Shown one piece after another: positions 1 to 7,115 of a DNA stretch of 15,263 bases. Below the pieces are notes generated by a model that saw only the letters and a program-made list of their open reading frames with translations, was not told where the DNA came from and did not search any database. Both the position numbers and the translations under genes were made by a program. The DNA is from Deltaproteobacteria bacterium (GTDB lineage: Bacteria > Desulfobacterota > GWC2-55-46 > S146-70). The DNA lies in assembly GCA_015492395.1 (NCBI GenBank), contig WGFD01000262.1, positions 1-15,263 of the forward strand, read 5' to 3'. Each line of letters begins with the position of its first letter. The stretch's first letter is position 1.

Positions 1-464
1 AGTTTGAACTCTCCGTATTCACCTTCTTCGCCCGGCTGCGCGAACCTTGGCGCCCGATGTGTCGAGGTTTTGAAGTGCGCATTTCCCTTGCCGCCCCTTC
101 CGCCTCTCAGGAGGCGTACTTCCTCTGCCTCTTTAACCAAGTCTGCCGCTATCCTATCCGAGTGGATCGCCTTTATGACGGTACCGACAGGAACGTGTAG
201 AATGAGATCCTTGCCGTTCCTGCCGTGGCGGTTGTTACCCATACCATGAGCGCCATTTTCTGCCGTGTACTCCCTCTTGTACCTGAAGTCCAAGAGGCTT
301 GTAAGCCTTGGGTCTGCCACTATAATGATATCGCCGCCCTTACCGCCATCGCCGCCATCGGGTCCTCCTCTGGGGACGAACTTTTCCCTCCTGAAGCTGA
401 CGCATCCCCGTCCTCCATGCCCCGCCTTTAATGATATCTTCGCCTCATCGATGAATCTGGCCAT
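1..464 (-). CDS. obg: GTPase Obg/CgtA, N-terminal part (runs off window)
   Basis: This is a ribosome-associated GTPase acting in late 50S assembly and stress signalling. The 154 visible codons begin MARFIDEAKISLKAGHGGRG and carry the glycine-rich Obg fold: GGPDGGDGGKGGD near residues 37-49, HGMGNNRHGRNGKDL near 79-93, and RGGRGGKGNAHF near 124-135. The usual QPGEEGE motif follows just before the edge. The G domain (P-loop, switch regions) lies outside the window, so GTPase residues cannot be checked. It is the third gene of the rplU-rpmA-obg order common in bacteria. The ATG has no Shine-Dalgarno sequence; the bases before it are the T-run of a terminator-like hairpin. Identity is near certain from the Obg-domain motifs. 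Confidence 0.97.
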   Translation of the reverse strand, partial: MARFIDEAKISLKAGHGGRGCVSFRREKFVPRGGPDGGDGGKGGDIIIVADPRLTSLLDFRYKREYTAENGAHGMGNNRHGRNGKDLILHVPVGTVIKAIHSDRIAADLVKEAEEVRLLRGGRGGKGNAHFKTSTHRAPRFAQPGEEGEYGEFK

Positions 465-471
465 AACAAAC

Positions 472-517
472 AAAAAAGCGAGGTTTGACGGGATATCTCC
501 CCCTCATTGCCTCGCTT
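472..517 (-). terminator. Intrinsic terminator-like hairpin between rpmA and obg
   Basis: Read on the minus strand, AAGCGAGG (517-510) pairs perfectly with CCTCGCTT (483-476). The 26-nt loop contains a small inner GGGA/TCCC stem. Six consecutive T follow (477-472), two of them shared with the stem. The T-run ends only 7 nt before the obg start codon. A second 6-bp inverted repeat (CACTAC 520-525, GTAGTG 540-545) lies just upstream. The form is that of a rho-independent terminator, so it could end the ribosomal protein transcript or attenuate obg. The long loop leaves its strength uncertain. Confidence 0.6.
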
Positions 518-550
518 AACACTACTGCTTTCCCCCTGTGTAGTGAAGTA

Positions 551-802
551 CTAAGCAGGTACTACGCTCACCAGCCTCTTGCCCCTCCTCTGCTCATACT
601 TAACGACGCCGCTGGTCTTGGCAAAAAGCGTATAGTCCCTCCCAAGGCCAACATTGATCCCCGGGTAGATCTTGGTTCCCAATTGACGCACAAGTATGCT
701 GCCGGCGTTCACTACCTGTCCTCCATACCTCTTCACACCCCGCCTTTGACCCTTGCTGTCTCTTCCGTTTCTGGAACTTCCCCCCGCCTTCTTATGTGCC
801 AC
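551..802 (-). CDS. rpmA: 50S ribosomal protein L27
   Basis: L27 is a protein of the 50S subunit whose flexible N terminus reaches toward the peptidyl-transferase centre. The 83 residues match the family length. The start [20 protein letters not shown] is the hallmark L27 N terminus, followed by [18 protein letters not shown] and [10 protein letters not shown]. There is no cleavable N-terminal extension of the Firmicutes kind. The start codon is GTG, placed 6 nt after AGGAGGG. It lies 23 nt after rplU, so the two are almost certainly co-transcribed. Family assignment is unambiguous. Confidence 0.98.
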   Translation of the reverse strand: MAHKKAGGSSRNGRDSKGQRRGVKRYGGQVVNAGSILVRQLGTKIYPGINVGLGRDYTLFAKTSGVVKYEQRRGKRLVSVVPA

Positions 803-825
803 CTCGAACCCTCCTTGTGGGGCGC

Positions 826-1137
826 TTAAGCCCGTATCTCCTTGATCTTCAATTCGGTGTACTCCTGTCGGTGTCCCTGTCTCTTTTTATAGCCTTTTCT
901 CCGCTTCTTTTTGAAGACGATGACTTTCTTGGCCTTTCCCTGCGCGACTACCTCGGCCAGGACGCTGGCATTCTCTACCACCGGTGTCCCTACCTTCAGA
1001 TCATCGCCACTACCGACCGCCAGGACATCCTTTATCTCCAGGCTGCTCCCAATCTCCCCCGAAAGCTTTTCAACCTTCAGGGAATCACCTTTGGAGACTC
1101 TGTACTGTTTACCACCCGTCTTGACTATAGCGTACAC
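826..1137 (-). CDS. rplU: 50S ribosomal protein L21
   Basis: L21 is a 50S protein that binds 23S rRNA. The 103 residues are of normal length and open with the typical [29 protein letters not shown] lies mid-protein, and the basic [20 protein letters not shown] stretch follows before the C-terminal IKEIRA. The start is GTG with GGAGG 7 nt upstream, which fixes the start well. It is the first gene of the rplU-rpmA(-obg) unit, and a near-consensus sigma-70 promoter lies about 50 bp upstream. Family assignment is unambiguous. Confidence 0.98.
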   Translation of the reverse strand: MYAIVKTGGKQYRVSKGDSLKVEKLSGEIGSSLEIKDVLAVGSGDDLKVGTPVVENASVLAEVVAQGKAKKVIVFKKKRRKGYKKRQGHRQEYTELKIKEIRA

Positions 1138-1185
1138 CTCGGATCCTCCGAAAAATAAGAATTGGAATCAAAACCTTGACTGATA

Positions 1186-1214
1186 ATTCTAAAGACAAAC
1201 AGCCAAGATGTCAA
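1186..1214 (-). promoter_or_regulatory. Sigma-70 promoter for rplU-rpmA
   Basis: On the minus strand a perfect TTGACA (1214-1209) is separated by exactly 17 bp from TAGAAT (1191-1186, 5 of 6 to consensus). Transcription should begin near 1179, giving a leader of about 41 nt before the rplU GTG. No protein-binding leader structure is obvious in so short a leader. The strength fits a ribosomal protein operon. Confidence 0.75.
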
Positions 1215-1580
1215 GCATTTTTCCACTACGAATTTGTTGTTGTCATTATTTCGATCTTGTGCAATAATTTCACGGTATTGTTGCCGGCTGAAAAAGACTA
1301 TACGGTTCATGGACCTAAGAGAACCATGAATCGGTAACCGGTAAGCCAGCGGAAAATCCGAACCCTGACTGTACGTTGGGGAATGGGCGGATGCGAGGCG
1401 TCCAACTTCTTTGATTTTCTAATCTTTCTGGCAATATGAAAATGGATGGCAAGTCTATTCACCGCGGTTCGCTGGATGGATCTTCGATATGTTGATATCC
1501 GGGGTCGTCTTCATCCGGCAAAATGGCCCGGGGAGCGATTCTGCCTTCGGTCCGAAGAGGATGTCGTCGGATATTTACCG

Positions 1581-1586
1581 TATAAT
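1581..1586 (+). promoter_or_regulatory. Candidate -10 box for the hpf-like gene
   Basis: A perfect TATAAT lies 45 bp before the ATG of the hibernation-factor gene. No good -35 hexamer sits 16-18 bp upstream. A short inverted repeat, TTCGG-T-CCGAA (1546-1556), is near the expected -35 position and could be an operator, though that is speculative. Translation signals are strong: AGGAGG at 1621-1626, 5 nt before the ATG. Confidence 0.35.
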
Positions 1587-1631
1587 TCGATAATGAGCTA
1601 CTGCTTACTATAGACTCGTCAGGAGGTAAGG

Positions 1632-2165
1632 ATGCAAAACCAGTTACAGATTACGACACGAAACCTTTCCCTATCCAAGGCCGCGGAGGATGCTATCAGG
1701 GATAAGGCGGGAAAATTAGAGAAGTTTTATGACCGTATCATAAGTTGCCGCATAATGGTCGAGGCGTCTCATAAACACCATAACAAGGGGATCCTGTATA
1801 CACTGCGTATAGATATAACGGTGCCCGGAGGGGAAATCGTGGTAAACAGGCAGGGGCATGAGGACCTTTACGTGGCAATAAGGGATAGCTTTGGGGCGGC
1901 CAGGCGCCGATTGGAGGACTATGCCCGCAAGCAGCGGGGTGATATTAAGAGGCATGGGGCCCAGCCATACGGGATGGTAACGAAGATATTTGCAGAAGAA
2001 GGGTACGGCTTTCTGGAGGGCACCGAGAAGTATGAGATATACTTCCACCGTAATGCGGTGTTAAATAACGCCTTCGATCACCTTACGATAGGTACCAAGG
2101 TCAGATACACTGAAGAAATGGGTGCGAATGGACCGCAGGCCAGCACTGTTGCGGCACTGGAGTGA
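1632..2165 (+). CDS. hpf: Ribosome hibernation factor (HPF/RaiA domain) fused to a cold shock domain
   Basis: This 177-residue protein has two domains. Residues 1 to about 100 are an S30AE (HPF/RaiA/YfiA) domain, which in the family binds the 30S decoding region and inactivates idle ribosomes. Its marks are QLQITTRNLSLSKAAEDAIR, KLEKFYDRI, and HEDLYVAIRDSFGAARRRLE. Residues from about 112 to the end form a cold shock domain with RNP1-like EGYGFLE and RNP2-like IYFHRNAV, a nucleic-acid binding OB fold. Long HPFs normally carry a dimerisation domain at this place instead. The gene is monocistronic, with its own -10 box and a strong AGGAGG. It converges on hflX, another factor acting on stalled ribosomes. 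Both domain assignments come from motifs; the combined function is inference. Confidence 0.9.
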   Translation: MQNQLQITTRNLSLSKAAEDAIRDKAGKLEKFYDRIISCRIMVEASHKHHNKGILYTLRIDITVPGGEIVVNRQGHEDLYVAIRDSFGAARRRLEDYARKQRGDIKRHGAQPYGMVTKIFAEEGYGFLEGTEKYEIYFHRNAVLNNAFDHLTIGTKVRYTEEMGANGPQASTVAALE

Positions 2166-2210
2166 CAAGTAATTGCTTGCTCTTCTTCCTTGTGATATTC
2201 CTGAGACCGG

Positions 2211-3866
2211 CTACTGACCGCTTGCCGACCGGATCTCCCTCTTTTCGGTTGGCCAAAGCCTCTCGTCGAGCAGGCGAATCAACCTCAGGAGTGTTTTCGG
2301 TCTCAGGGCTGATATTGATATGGCATCGTACCTCCTGCATATATTTGCGCTGACATCCCGGGGTACGAGGTCATCTTTATTGAACACCAGGATCCTTGGG
2401 ATCCTCTGAAGGCCGATCTCTTCAAGGACCTGCTCTACCACCTTAACCTGCTTCTCAAATACGGGACTGCTCATATCGACAAGGTGTATCAAGAGATCCG
2501 CATCTTCCATCGCTTCCAATGTGGCCCTGAAGGCCGTCAGGAGGTCTCCGGGCATCTGTCTTATAAAGCCCACCGTATCGGTGATAACCGCTTCCCTTTC
2601 ATGCGGGAATCTTAGCCTTCTGGATGCCGTATCCAGCGTTGCGAAGAGGAGGTCTTCCACTGCGGTCGAACTCCTTGTGAGGGTATTGAGGAGGGTGGAC
2701 TTGCCGGCATTTGTATATCCTACTATGGATATGATCGGTATCCCCTTTTCAGCCCTCCTCCGCTTTCTCTCGTGCCTCCCTCTGCTCAGATGCCTTAGCC
2801 TCTTTTCAAGGTAATTGATCCGATCCTTTGTTTTACGTCTGTCTATTTCGAGCTTCATCTCTCCAGGCCCTCTCCCTCCTATACCACCGGCGAGCCTCGA
2901 TAGAGCTGTTCCCTTTCCTGTTAGTCTTGAGAGCCTGTATTTCATCTGCGCAAGCTCCACCTGGACCTTTCCGTCACGGCTGTGAGCCCTTCCTGCGAAT
3001 ATATCCAGGATTAGTTGGGTTCTGTCTATAACCTTCAGTTCGGTGATGTTTCCTATCTCCCTAACCTGCACCGGGGTCAATTCCTGGTCGAATATTATGA
3101 TCGTGGCGTCCTTTTGGAGCGCAGTAATGATGAGATCCTTTAACCTCCCCATACCGAGGAGGTATTTGGGGTTTATCTCTTTCGGCCTTTGGAGTATTGC
3201 ATCAAGCACCACAACGTCGGCGGAGCGGGCCAACTCCTTAAGCTCATTCAACGACTCCTCCTGGTCCGTCCTACTGTCTCTGGATACACTAACAAGTATG
3301 GCCCGTTCCCTCCTGTCTTCCACATCCCTCACAAGATACCTGCCCATCTCCCTTTCCAGTGCAGAGACAAGACCGTTGCAGTCGATATCAAGTTTATGAA
3401 AGGATTGAGAGGGGAGGATAGTAAGTACCTTGTCATCCTGGTTGACAGGCAGGAGGTGGGAGATGTATATATTCCCTGGAAGACCGTTCTGCAGCACACC
3501 TACGGCTGCCATAAGATCAAGCCTTAAAAGGGCGAGGTCTGTCAGATCGTCCTGACTTAGGGGTTCGTCCTTAAGATGGGTATGGATACAGCGTATGCCG
3601 CGGAGCCGCTTTTTACCAAGGGGGTAGTCCGGGAGGACTGGGATCACTATTTCACGTTCTGTTCCTACTATGACTGTGACTACTATCCCCTTCCTGTTCA
3701 AAACGATCCCGATCTGTCTTCCAGTGTCCCTTGACAGTTCCGTAAGGTATCTTCCGAGTTCGGGTGTGATCACCTGTGCGGGTGGGATCCGGCGGTTATA
3801 TATCTTCTCCAGCCGTTTTGTTTGGTTTGCCTTAAGGCCTGCTGTGTTTCCGTAGATATGCTTGAT
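2211..3866 (-). CDS. hflX: GTPase HflX, probable AUC start codon
   Basis: HflX is a GTPase that binds 50S subunits and splits stalled or heat-damaged ribosomes. The family signature GGIGGRGPGE is followed by a basic coiled segment. In the 551-aa numbering the GTPase motifs are G1 GYTNAGKST (383-391), G3 DTVGF (430-434) and G4 NKDD (496-499). The protein is the long form with an extra N-terminal domain. The first in-frame canonical start, GTG at 3773, has no ribosome binding site and cuts into the conserved N terminus. Upstream the same frame encodes KHIYGNTAGLKANQTKRL and RRIPPAQ, which fits HflX. The frame opens after TAA (3884-3882), and the only codon at proper distance from AGGAGG (3878-3873, 6-nt spacer) is ATC at 3866-3864. 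No ATG, GTG, TTG or CTG exists there. The family call is certain; the AUC start is a strong inference, with a base error as the alternative. Confidence 0.93.
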   Translation of the reverse strand: MKHIYGNTAGLKANQTKRLEKIYNRRIPPAQVITPELGRYLTELSRDTGRQIGIVLNRKGIVVTVIVGTEREIVIPVLPDYPLGKKRLRGIRCIHTHLKDEPLSQDDLTDLALLRLDLMAAVGVLQNGLPGNIYISHLLPVNQDDKVLTILPSQSFHKLDIDCNGLVSALEREMGRYLVRDVEDRRERAILVSVSRDSRTDQEESLNELKELARSADVVVLDAILQRPKEINPKYLLGMGRLKDLIITALQKDATIIIFDQELTPVQVREIGNITELKVIDRTQLILDIFAGRAHSRDGKVQVELAQMKYRLSRLTGKGTALSRLAGGIGGRGPGEMKLEIDRRKTKDRINYLEKRLRHLSRGRHERKRRRAEKGIPIISIVGYTNAGKSTLLNTLTRSSTAVEDLLFATLDTASRRLRFPHEREAVITDTVGFIRQMPGDLLTAFRATLEAMEDADLLIHLVDMSSPVFEKQVKVVEQVLEEIGLQRIPRILVFNKDDLVPRDVSANICRRYDAISISALRPKTLLRLIRLLDERLWPTEKREIRSASGQ

Positions 3867-4358
3867 AGATAACCTCCTCTTTTAATATAACATATTTTTG
3901 GAGACCTTTCTGAAAATATCAGGCTGTCAATACTGAAGAGGGCGGATATGAGGAACACAATTAAGCCGACCGGTCTTAAGGAACCTCTGAATAATTCATC
4001 CCTGAATTATTCAGAGACGAAAAAGAAAAAGTGCGATTTCCCTTTTTCTCACATTTTCAATGACTTACAGCCATTGAAAATTGTGGCATATCCCTGTGCC
4101 GCGCGGAAGGTCTGAATAAATCAGACCTTCCTTAGATGTGGTTGTTGTTCATATTTTTTTGGCTGAAAAGGTATCTCGGTCTGTGGTAGAATGCAATTCC
4201 GGTACCTACTGTGATCAAGACAGGTAAAGTATATAGCATCATACACTGGTGCAAGACTTCCAGTCCAGCGAGCCTGCCCCCAGCAGCCTGATGAATTAGA
4301 GGGGTTCTCCAGTAAACCGCCAGGAGAATACAGCGTTGACAAGCAATATATTGGTGAT
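3867..4358. other. Divergent intergenic region, hflX / glycosyltransferase
   Basis: The part next to hflX (3867-3975) holds its ribosome binding site and an AT-rich stretch that may serve as promoter. A structured mobile-element-like unit fills 3980-4131. The remaining 4136-4358 has no recognised gene or RNA. It contains an extended -10-like TGGTAGAAT (4184-4192) without a matching -35, and a TTGACA (4336-4341) too close to the glycosyltransferase ATG to serve it. In the glycosyltransferase frame the region is open for about 48 codons upstream of its ATG, but it contains no start codon. Confidence 0.5.
3980..4131. mobile_element. Candidate IS5-like MITE (multi-hairpin, non-coding)
   Basis: The unit contains four hairpins. 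The first is a perfect 14-bp stem with a 4-nt loop (3985-3998 with 4003-4016). The second is an 8-bp A/T-rich stem (4024-4031 with 4042-4049). The third is a 10-bp stem plus three pairs across a bulge (4050-4062 with 4072-4085). The fourth is a perfect 11-bp stem with a 5-nt loop (4105-4115 with 4121-4131). The ends are similar in inverted orientation: bases 3976-3998 match the complement of 4135-4113 at 18 of 23 positions. They start GGAACCTCTGA and GGAAGGTCTGA, recalling the GGAAGGT ends of IS5. Flanking tetranucleotides TTAA and TTAG both fit the YTAR target pattern of IS5 elements. There is no coding capacity. A non-mobile repeat remains possible. Confidence 0.5.
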
Positions 4359-5495
4359 ATGGATATCGGACTTGTAAGAATGCGCTATACCCCCTATGGG
4401 GGGGCGGAGGTGTTTATATCAAGATTTGTGGAGGGGTTGCTCAAGAAGGGACATAAATGTCATATATTCGCATCCAAGTGGGATACCGTTACGGATGATA
4501 AGCTGCTGTTCCACCGCGTAAAGACCTTGAAGGGCCCCTCTTTTCTTAAGGCCGTCACTTTTGCCGCCAACTCTTCACGCCTCCTCAAAGAGTCGCCTCT
4601 CGACCTTGTAATAAGTTTCGACAGGACACTATGTCAGGATATATACAGGGCCGGCGACGGCTGCCATAAGGAGTGGCTCCGGCAAAGATCGAAGGTGCTG
4701 CCTCCGGTAAAGAGGATTGTAACATATCTCAATCCCTTGCACCTTACATACCTACTGCTGGAAAGGAGACTATTTGGCAGCAAACGCCTCAAGGTCGTTA
4801 TAACCAACTCCAACCGTGTCAAAAGAGAGCTGATGAGCCATTATAAATTGCCCGAGGAAAGGATATGTGTTATATACAACGGGGTAAATCTGGACAAATT
4901 CCTGCCCTCCGAAAGGCCTGGATTGAGAGGGATCTACCGAAACACCCTTGGCTTGAAAAGCGATAGCGTAGTCCTGCTGTTCGTTGGTTCCGGTTTCGAG
5001 AGAAAAGGACTGGCTTTTCTGATAAAGGCGGTGGATATCCTTAAGAAAAGAGAGGGGCGTTCGGTCAAACTGGTTGTTGTCGGCAAGGGTAATATCAGGA
5101 AGTACAGGAATATGGCAAATAGACATGGTATTGGCGGCGATATAATCTTCACAGGACCCATAAAGGATACTCTTGGTTACTACTATGCATGTGATATATT
5201 TGTATTACCTTCGATTTATGAGCCTTTCAGCAATGCCTGTCTTGAGGCCATGGCCGCAGGACTCCCTGTAATCACCTCACGTAGAAACGGTGTATCCGAG
5301 ATAATCTCACAGGATCAAGAGGGTGGGATTGTGGAGGACCCGACGGATCCGGAACAGATAGCTGCAAGCATTCTCCCTTTTCTGGGCGGAGATAAGAGGG
5401 AAAAAGCCGGGATCGCCGCCAGAAAGAAGGCTGAAAATTTCAGTATAGAAGGTAATATTGATAAATTTCTTGAAATCGTCGAGGGGATGGGGTGA
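4359..5495 (+). CDS. Glycosyltransferase family 4, LPS core (RfaG/WaaG-like)
   Basis: This 378-residue GT-B enzyme very probably adds a sugar from a nucleotide donor to the lipopolysaccharide core at the inner face of the cytoplasmic membrane. The N-terminal half has the acceptor-side loop YTPYGGAEVFISRF (residues 11-24). VIYNGVNLDKF marks the domain linker and VGSGFERKGL the start of the donor domain. The GT4 E-x7-E motif is EPFSNACLE (E288, E296), followed by AMAAGLPVI. No signal peptide or membrane helix is visible. It overlaps the following heptose kinase gene by 4 nt, which supports an inner-core role. The donor sugar cannot be read from sequence. The ATG has only a weak GGTGAT before it, but it matches the usual family N terminus. 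Confidence 0.9.
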   Translation: MDIGLVRMRYTPYGGAEVFISRFVEGLLKKGHKCHIFASKWDTVTDDKLLFHRVKTLKGPSFLKAVTFAANSSRLLKESPLDLVISFDRTLCQDIYRAGDGCHKEWLRQRSKVLPPVKRIVTYLNPLHLTYLLLERRLFGSKRLKVVITNSNRVKRELMSHYKLPEERICVIYNGVNLDKFLPSERPGLRGIYRNTLGLKSDSVVLLFVGSGFERKGLAFLIKAVDILKKREGRSVKLVVVGKGNIRKYRNMANRHGIGGDIIFTGPIKDTLGYYYACDIFVLPSIYEPFSNACLEAMAAGLPVITSRRNGVSEIISQDQEGGIVEDPTDPEQIAASILPFLGGDKREKAGIAARKKAENFSIEGNIDKFLEIVEGMG

Positions 5496-6490
5496 AGGAT
5501 GTCTTGAGCCTCGAGAGGGGGCTGTCCATAATTAACCGCTTCGTTGAGGCAAAGGTCCTTGTGGTGGGGGATCTCATAATGGATCACTTTATATGGGGGG
5601 ATGTCAAGAGAATCTCTCCGGAGGCGCCTGTGCCTATTGTAAATGTGAAAAATGAAAGTCTCATGCTTGGTGGAAGCGCCAATGTAGCGCATAATATATG
5701 CAGCCTTGGCGCCGCCGGTTTGATCTGCGGAGTCATAGGAAAGGACGGGGATGGTAGAAGCCTTCTCAGGGAATTGAAGTCCCTGGGCATACCCGGCGAG
5801 GGTGTTGTGGTGGAGGAAGGCAGGCCTACCACTATTAAGACCAGGGTTATAGCTCATGGCCAGCAGGTAGTCAGGTTCGATAAGGAGATGAAAGAAGGCA
5901 TCACGCCGGAGACAATGGGAGTAGTGATAGACCGTATAAGGACCTCCATAGACCATATTGATGTCATCGTAATCTCCGATTACTCAAAAGGTCTCGTCAC
6001 AAAAGAACTTACCAGAAAGGTGGTGGGACTTGCAAAGAAGAATGGAAAGAAGGTCGTAGTTGATCCAAAGGTCAAGCATGCGGACTACTACAGTGGCGTT
6101 ACCGTCGTGACACCGAACAATGATGAAGCGTCGCAGATATCAGGAATAGAGATAGACTCCGACGAAACCCTCTCGATGGCGGGGAAGAAGCTTTTAAGAC
6201 GGTTTAGCTCGGACGCAGTCCTCATAACCAGAGGGGAAAATGGTATGAGCCTCTTCGAAAGGGGCAAAAAGGTATGCCATATTCCGACTATCGCAAGAGA
6301 GGTATATGATGTCAGTGGTGCCGGTGACACCGTGGTTGCAGTCATGTCTTTGGCACTGGCCCTTGGGGCATCTTACATGGAAGCTGCAGCGTTGGCCAAC
6401 TTTGCTGCAGGTATCGTAGTTGGAAAGATCGGGACGGCGACTGTAAGTGTGAAAGAGTTGTCAATGGTTGTCTCCAAGATCTTAGGCTAG
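5492..6490 (+). CDS. rfaE1: D-glycero-beta-D-manno-heptose-7-phosphate kinase
   Basis: This PfkB/ribokinase-family enzyme phosphorylates D-glycero-D-manno-heptose 7-phosphate at O-1, giving the 1,7-bisphosphate on the way to ADP-heptose for LPS inner core. The 332 residues contain the HldE kinase signature GDLIMDHFIWGDVKRISPEA, then PVPIVNV, GGSANVAHN, and the PfkB motif DVSGAGDT with catalytic base D279. The cytidylyltransferase half of bifunctional HldE is absent, so this is the split, kinase-only form; rfaE2 must be elsewhere. The start GTG overlaps the stop of the glycosyltransferase (GTGA), with a purine-rich GAGGGGATGG as binding site. A gap of 88 bp then separates it from the next gene. 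Confidence 0.93.
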   Translation: MKDVLSLERGLSIINRFVEAKVLVVGDLIMDHFIWGDVKRISPEAPVPIVNVKNESLMLGGSANVAHNICSLGAAGLICGVIGKDGDGRSLLRELKSLGIPGEGVVVEEGRPTTIKTRVIAHGQQVVRFDKEMKEGITPETMGVVIDRIRTSIDHIDVIVISDYSKGLVTKELTRKVVGLAKKNGKKVVVDPKVKHADYYSGVTVVTPNNDEASQISGIEIDSDETLSMAGKKLLRRFSSDAVLITRGENGMSLFERGKKVCHIPTIAREVYDVSGAGDTVVAVMSLALALGASYMEAAALANFAAGIVVGKIGTATVSVKELSMVVSKILG

Positions 6491-6511
6491 GCCGGCGCAT
6501 ATACAGGCTCA

Positions 6512-6541
6512 TTGTCTATGATATACGACATTGGATATAGT
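6512..6541 (+). promoter_or_regulatory. Candidate promoter for DUF4416-yicC-gmk
   Basis: TTGTCT (6512-6517, 4 of 6) is spaced 18 bp from TATAGT (6536-6541, 5 of 6). The predicted transcript would begin near 6548, about 30 nt before the ATG at 6579. If real, it excludes the upstream TTG at 6531 as a start codon and gives this group its own transcript besides read-through from rfaE1. Confidence 0.4.
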
Positions 6542-6578
6542 CGACAGCCGGAAGACCGGAAAAGACTCCATCAGGATA

Positions 6579-7115
6579 ATGTCTGAGCCGAGGGTGCCTC
6601 CTCCCGTTAAAGTTGTTTCCAGCCTCTTCACGGCAGACGATGGCCTGATGCATGAGGTGCTTGAAAAACTGGAGGATCATCTTGGTCCAATAGACTTCAT
6701 AAGCGAGAAGTTCGACTTTAGCCATACCGACTATTACGACAAGGAGTTCGATGGTCCTTTATACAGGAAGATTGTATCCTTTGAACGGCTTATAATTGCC
6801 GATAAGCTACCCTCTATAAAACTGTTTACTAACGGTCTGGAGGTTGACGGTTCCAGCATTGGCAAAAGACATATAAATATCGATCCGGGTTACATCGCCT
6901 TGGAAAAGCTCGTCCTCGCAAGTTGTAAGAATTTTGCCCATAGACTATACCTCGGTAATGGCATATTTGCGGAGATCACCCTTTCCTACAAAAGTGGGTA
7001 TGGTTTTCTTCACTTCGACTGGACCTATCCTGACTACAGGGATACGAGGATAAAGGGCACATTTATGGAGATCAGGAAACGTTACAAAGAGCAGTTCGAG
7101 GCATTGAAGAGATGA
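6579..7115 (+). CDS. DUF4416 family protein, function unknown
   Basis: This 178-residue protein resembles the DUF4416 family. It begins MSEPRVPPPVKVVSSLF, then has a D/Y-rich segment, FDFSHTDYYDKEFDG, with RKIVSFERLI after it. Next come IKLFTNGLE, the conserved RHINIDPGYIALEKLVLAS, and near the end SGYGFLHFDWTYPDYRD. It is soluble, with no signal or membrane segment. I chose ATG 6579 over an in-frame TTG at 6531. The shorter form begins at the family-like N terminus and has AGG just upstream, and a likely promoter lies over the longer start. Its stop overlaps the yicC start (ATGA), so the two are translationally coupled. The biochemical role is unknown; linkage to yicC and gmk hints at RNA or nucleotide metabolism, which is inference only. 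Confidence 0.85.
   Translation: MSEPRVPPPVKVVSSLFTADDGLMHEVLEKLEDHLGPIDFISEKFDFSHTDYYDKEFDGPLYRKIVSFERLIIADKLPSIKLFTNGLEVDGSSIGKRHINIDPGYIALEKLVLASCKNFAHRLYLGNGIFAEITLSYKSGYGFLHFDWTYPDYRDTRIKGTFMEIRKRYKEQFEALKR

Larger units (their letters stand above)
1138..1631. other. Divergent intergenic region, rplU / hpf
   Basis: Besides the rplU promoter and the candidate hpf promoter, this 494-bp stretch contains a 10-bp imperfect hairpin (1303-1312 with 1324-1333, one G-T pair, 11-nt loop). On the plus strand it also has an open frame of 55 codons (ATG 1446 to TAG 1613). That frame has no ribosome binding site, no recognised motif, and overlaps the probable hpf promoter, so I do not call it a gene. 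No tRNA, riboswitch or other RNA gene is recognised. Confidence 0.5.

Noticed and set aside
1446..1613. 55-codon plus-strand frame upstream of hpf
   Set aside because: No Shine-Dalgarno sequence or motif, and it covers the likely -10 box of the hpf gene.
3770..3958. 62-codon minus-strand frame overlapping the hflX start
   Set aside because: It is the neighbouring frame of the true hflX N terminus, which encodes the conserved HflX sequence.
4121..4342. 73-codon minus-strand frame from a TTG
   Set aside because: No ribosome binding site, no recognised motif, and it runs into a hairpin arm of the candidate mobile element.
4336..4358. Perfect TTGACA as promoter of the glycosyltransferase
   Set aside because: A -10 box at 16-18 bp would overlap the ATG at 4359 and none of the hexamers there is convincing.
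6531..6578. TTG 6531 as start of the DUF4416 gene
   Set aside because: The extra 16 residues are not family-like, no binding site precedes it, and it lies within the probable promoter.
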